From: Paraktedonobacter carboxidivorans
Lineage (GTDB): Bacteria; Chloroflexota; Ktedonobacteria; Ktedonobacterales; Ktedonobacteraceae
Direction of reading: 5' to 3'
Assembly: GCA_041156125.1 (NCBI GenBank)
Contig: JBEVTI010000002.1
Location: 124,001 to 188,000 of the forward strand
DNA length: 64,000 nucleotides
Numbering within the stretch: the first letter of the stretch is position 1; every line of letters starts with the position of its first letter. This document shows positions 61,085 through 64,000 of this stretch, piece by piece. The notes under the pieces were generated by a model. That model was not told where the DNA came from. It saw nothing but the letters and a program-made list of their open reading frames with translations, and ran no database searches. The position numbers and the translations under genes are program-made.

Positions 61085-61723
61085 TCAGATGCTCATTTCG
61101 CTTCCATACGCCTGTAGGCGTATCTTAATTTTGAGCAGACCCAGGCGAATACGCCCCTTGACGGTACCAATAGGTATCTGCAGCGCGTCGGCAATTTCGG
61201 CATGGGTATAATCAGCAAAGTAGTTCAACTCTATGGCCTGGCGTTGCTCGGGCGGAAGTTCATCCAACACATGGCGAATGAAAGTTGCCCGCTCGCCGCT
61301 CCAGACCTGCTGCCACATTTCTGGCTCGTGGCTCTCCAGATCCTGGCCAGGAATTACCTGTAAGTGGGTAAATTGATACTCACGATACATCGAGGAGCGC
61401 ACCTTATCCAGCGCGCGATTGCGCACAATGGTCTGTAACCAGCCTTTGACGCTACCCAGTTCTTTCTGATAAGAGAAGGCTTTACGCCAGAGAGTGAGAA
61501 ACACTTCCTGGATCACATCTTCTGCCAGATAACTATCACGCAAAATTCGATAAGCGAGGCCATACAAAAATTGTTTATAGCGCGCATATATTTGTTCCAT
61601 AGCCCATTCAGCCTGACCATAACAGAACGCTTGTAGTAGAGCATCATCACTGGTTTCTGCAGTTTTTTCCTGTTCGCCAGCAGGCATTACAGCGCAAGAT
61701 GAGTCAAGTAATGTTGTTGTCAT
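61085..61723 (-). CDS. ECF-type RNA polymerase sigma factor
   Basis: A 212-residue sigma-70 family protein. Region 2 is FLYGLAYRILRDSYLAEDVI followed by QEVFLTLWRKAFSY, and region 4 is ELPPEQRQAIELNYFADYTH then AEIADALQIPIGTVKGRIRL. It most resembles SigK-like ECF factors. The start is ATG 61723 with AGGAGA before it; an earlier frame start adds nine residues. No anti-sigma gene is adjacent; the SARP-type regulator diverges upstream. Confidence 0.9.
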   Translation of the reverse strand: MTTTLLDSSCAVMPAGEQEKTAETSDDALLQAFCYGQAEWAMEQIYARYKQFLYGLAYRILRDSYLAEDVIQEVFLTLWRKAFSYQKELGSVKGWLQTIVRNRALDKVRSSMYREYQFTHLQVIPGQDLESHEPEMWQQVWSGERATFIRHVLDELPPEQRQAIELNYFADYTHAEIADALQIPIGTVKGRIRLGLLKIKIRLQAYGSEMSI

Positions 61724-61893
61724 TGTGGGTCTCCTAGCATCGAGAAACATTTTTACCTACCTGGAAGAGAGTGTACTGGCAAAGCATTACTTGTCATTTA
61801 CCGGGCGATTACCGCTGCATTCCACAAAAATAAAGCGCCTGGCAAAGTCGAAAAGAGATTTTTCTAGCAACAAGAGCGTAAATTATAGAGAGC

Positions 61894-61922
61894 TTGACAA
61901 AAGTTCTATGAAGTTGTAATGT
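61894..61922 (+). promoter_or_regulatory. Promoter of the SARP/AAA regulator
   Basis: A perfect TTGACA (61894-61899), 17-base spacer, TAATGT (61917-61922), leaving a leader of about 60 bases. Confidence 0.6.
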
Positions 61923-61987
61923 AGCTCAAGTATTATTTGCTGAAAATATATGTCTGTTGACCCTGATACCGCTCCAGGAGGTTCAGG

Positions 61988-64000
61988 ATGCTTGAGGCGT
62001 TTGATGGCCTGAAAGTGACTACGCTCGGTCGATTCGCTGTTCTCCGCAACCAGGACGCGCTCAGCGGCGGATACTGGAATCGTCGTAGGGTCTGCGAACT
62101 CTTCAAAATACTGCTTTCAGTGGAGCAGCATCGCATGCACCGCGAACAGGTACAGGAGCTTCTGTGGCCAGACTCTTCGATGGAGCAAGCGGCTAATTCC
62201 TTTGGCAAGACCCTCTATTTGCTGCGCCGTGCTCTCGAACCTGAGCTATCCGCGGGTAAGTCATCTGCCTATCTTGCTCTCGACCAGGATGTGCTGGTGC
62301 TGGTTCTCGCCAGGTTCGAGATTGATATTGATCTGTTTGAGCAACAGGCCCGGCTTATTCAGACGCACGCGCCAGATGCACTCAGGGATTTTGATGCTGT
62401 ACTGGCCCTTTATGGTGGCGATTATCTGCCTGATGACCTTTATGAAGATTGGACACAGCGCAGACGAGATCGCTTACGCCGGACATATTCGTGGTTGCTG
62501 GAGCAAGCTGCCAGGGTGGCGATAAATACTGCCCAGGGGCAGCGGGCCAGTGAATACCTGCGCGCCTTGCTAGAACAGAATTCGCTCGACGAGGCTATGC
62601 ACCGCGAGCTAATGCTGGTTTACGCGCGTACAGGGCGGCGTAGCGAGGCACTCAGTCAGTATCAAGCGATGCGTAAGATTTTACACGATGAGTTAAATAC
62701 CACGCCCGCGCCTGAGACAGTCGAACTGTATAGTGCGATTCTGGAAGGGCGCATTACTCCCGATCTCGTGGATTTTCGCCAGCCGTTTACGCCGCAATCA
62801 GTTCTTGAGCTGTCAGGCTCACTTGTGCATACCCACACGCACGCGGCCTCAGATCTTCATGCCTCTTCTCATGAGACCCATGAAGTGGCCGTGGCACCCG
62901 GAGGACAGCAGGCAGTCAGGGCCAGTGTGATCCCTGACATGGAACTGGTGGGACGCAACAGAGAACTCCAGCGTCTACAGCAAGCATTCACAAATACGCG
63001 CAACGAGCAGCACTGGATCTTTTTTGTGAGCGGCGAGGCTGGAATTGGCAAGACGCGTCTGGCGCGCGAACTTAGTTCCTGGGTAGAGGATCAGCGTACA
63101 ACCACCCTATGGTGTACCTGCGATGAGCTAAGTAATAGCTTGCCCTATCAACCAATCGTCGATATGCTCTCCACCCATATCCGCGCGAGTAGCCCGGAGC
63201 GTGTGCGCGCAGTGCTAGGCCAGAGCGCGGTTGACCTGGCTAAGATTCTCCCTGAATTACGTATGCTTTTCCCCGAATTGCCGCTACCAGAGCCATTTGG
63301 GCGAGAAGTAGAACGCCGCAACCTCTTCAACGCGGTCTCTGTTTATTTAAACACACTGGCGACAGAGGGTCGCTTGCTTCTCGTGCTGGATGATCTGCAA
63401 TGGGTAGATAGCGCGACCATCCAGTTGCTCAGTTATGTGCTGCAACAGAATGCCAGTCAGAATGTTCAGGGCAGCCAGGGTAGCCAAAGAAATGCAAGGC
63501 TGTTTGTCCTTTTGCTTTACCGAGCCGACGAGGTTCACGAAACCCATCCGCTGCGCACGCTGCTGGGGACACAGTTACGCACGGGGCACGCGGAAGAATT
63601 GCGCTTAAAACGGCTGAAAGAGGACGAGGTGCAGCAGCTACTTATTCAGATGGCAGGGCATGAGGTGAGTATTAATTTTACTGAGGAGATTTATAAGCAT
63701 ACCGAAGGTAACCCGTTTTTTATCGGCGAATCGATTCGTACACTGGTTGAAGAGGGAAAGCTCAAAAAAAGCGGGGAGCGCTGGCAGACGACAATCGCGC
63801 TCAAAGATCTGGCCTTACCGCAGAGTGTCCGCATGTTGATCGAACGCCGCCTGACGAATCTGTCGCCTGAGTGTCGCCTGACCCTGGCCTATGCGGCATT
63901 GCTCGGACGGCAATTTCACTCTTCTTTGCTCTGTCCAGCTCGCCATCTCTCAGAGGAGAAAATCGCGGAACATGTGGATGAGGCTCTCCATATGCACATT
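61988..64000 (+). CDS. SARP-type BTAD regulator with AAA ATPase domain (partial)
   Basis: The first 671 codons of a large regulator, open to the window end. An OmpR/SARP winged helix covers residues about 8-100 (RRRVCELFKILLSVEQHRMH, then FGKTLYLLRRALEP), followed by a bacterial transcriptional activation domain (BTAD; DFDAVLALYGGDYLPDDLYE, AMHRELMLVYARTGRRSEAL). After a spacer rich in His/Ser/Thr, an AAA_16-type ATPase starts at about residue 318, with Walker A GEAGIGKT (349-356), Walker B LLLVLDDLQWVDS, and ENPFFIGE-like EGNPFFIGESIR. Such MalT/AfsR-like proteins are signal-sensing regulators. The sequence GGTTCAGG precedes the ATG. A sensor (TPR) part is expected beyond the window. Confidence 0.9.
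   Translation, partial: MLEAFDGLKVTTLGRFAVLRNQDALSGGYWNRRRVCELFKILLSVEQHRMHREQVQELLWPDSSMEQAANSFGKTLYLLRRALEPELSAGKSSAYLALDQDVLVLVLARFEIDIDLFEQQARLIQTHAPDALRDFDAVLALYGGDYLPDDLYEDWTQRRRDRLRRTYSWLLEQAARVAINTAQGQRASEYLRALLEQNSLDEAMHRELMLVYARTGRRSEALSQYQAMRKILHDELNTTPAPETVELYSAILEGRITPDLVDFRQPFTPQSVLELSGSLVHTHTHAASDLHASSHETHEVAVAPGGQQAVRASVIPDMELVGRNRELQRLQQAFTNTRNEQHWIFFVSGEAGIGKTRLARELSSWVEDQRTTTLWCTCDELSNSLPYQPIVDMLSTHIRASSPERVRAVLGQSAVDLAKILPELRMLFPELPLPEPFGREVERRNLFNAVSVYLNTLATEGRLLLVLDDLQWVDSATIQLLSYVLQQNASQNVQGSQGSQRNARLFVLLLYRADEVHETHPLRTLLGTQLRTGHAEELRLKRLKEDEVQQLLIQMAGHEVSINFTEEIYKHTEGNPFFIGESIRTLVEEGKLKKSGERWQTTIALKDLALPQSVRMLIERRLTNLSPECRLTLAYAALLGRQFHSSLLCPARHLSEEKIAEHVDEALHMHI

Noticed and set aside
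1..64000. CRISPR array, prophage, insertion sequence or integron
   Set aside because: No regularly spaced direct repeats, no transposase or integrase, and no att-like duplications next to the two tRNA genes were seen.

Overview
The window (about 52-53% G+C by eye, no rRNA, phage or transposase genes) most resembles a chromosomal segment of a Chloroflexota bacterium of the Ktedonobacteria type. Pointers are a SARP/AAA regulator, the DUF2298 (Chlor_Arch_YYY) plus Agl23-like pair known mainly from Chloroflexi and archaea, a GH92 mannosidase, an MglA-type GTPase with a DUF4388 protein, and an N-terminal fragment resembling Ktedonobacterial sigma-like proteins. The assignment is inference from gene content; no marker phylogeny was possible.

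Layout. 1-2.4 kb: a partial sigma-like gene, a DUF4388 protein and a broken Cache-type sensor. 2.7-4.3 kb: an amino-acid permease. 4.8-9.6 kb (minus): aroQ-pepP-efp-accB-xseA-xseB plus a divergent PAP2 protein. This order echoes the Bacillus-type operon but lacks accC, nusB and folD, and its AccB has Asn where the biotinyl lysine should be. 10 kb: tRNA-Val and a DUF2330 protein. 11.4-20.3 kb (minus): rpsB-tsf-pyrH-frr-uppS-cdsA-dxr-rseP-ispG, joining translation, UMP kinase, isoprenoid and lipid-carrier genes. 20.6-27 kb (plus): an SGNH lipoprotein, a giant FtsX-like permease, a response regulator and the matching ABC ATPase. 27-34.5 kb: dxs, an acidic protein, gatB, an MglA-like GTPase, an atypical response regulator and an anchored hypothetical protein. 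34.9-42.8 kb: glucan phosphorylase, a shortened GH92 enzyme, an M19 dipeptidase, a quinone oxidoreductase and a six-repeat propeller protein. 43-51.8 kb: Agl23-like and DUF2298 membrane proteins diverging from two GT-C glycosyltransferases, probably a surface glycosylation locus. 51.9-56.6 kb: pyruvate kinase and a two-gene serine operon. 56.6-64 kb: DedA, MFS, tRNA-Gly, PspA, a small charged protein, an ECF sigma factor and the truncated SARP/AAA regulator.

Together the genes cover three MEP-pathway steps (dxs, dxr, ispG) feeding undecaprenyl-diphosphate synthesis (uppS) and possibly the polyprenyl-linked sugars used by the GT-C enzymes, alongside housekeeping translation and membrane-stress genes. 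Many gene ends carry unusually long perfect hairpins (17-31 bp). Several promoters with good -35/-10 boxes are visible, and some overlap palindromes that look like operators. The most unusual sequence signals are the lysine-less AccB, a 22-bp tandem repeat whose two copies differ by paired changes that keep an internal palindrome, the in-frame shortened GH92 enzyme and the propeller protein.
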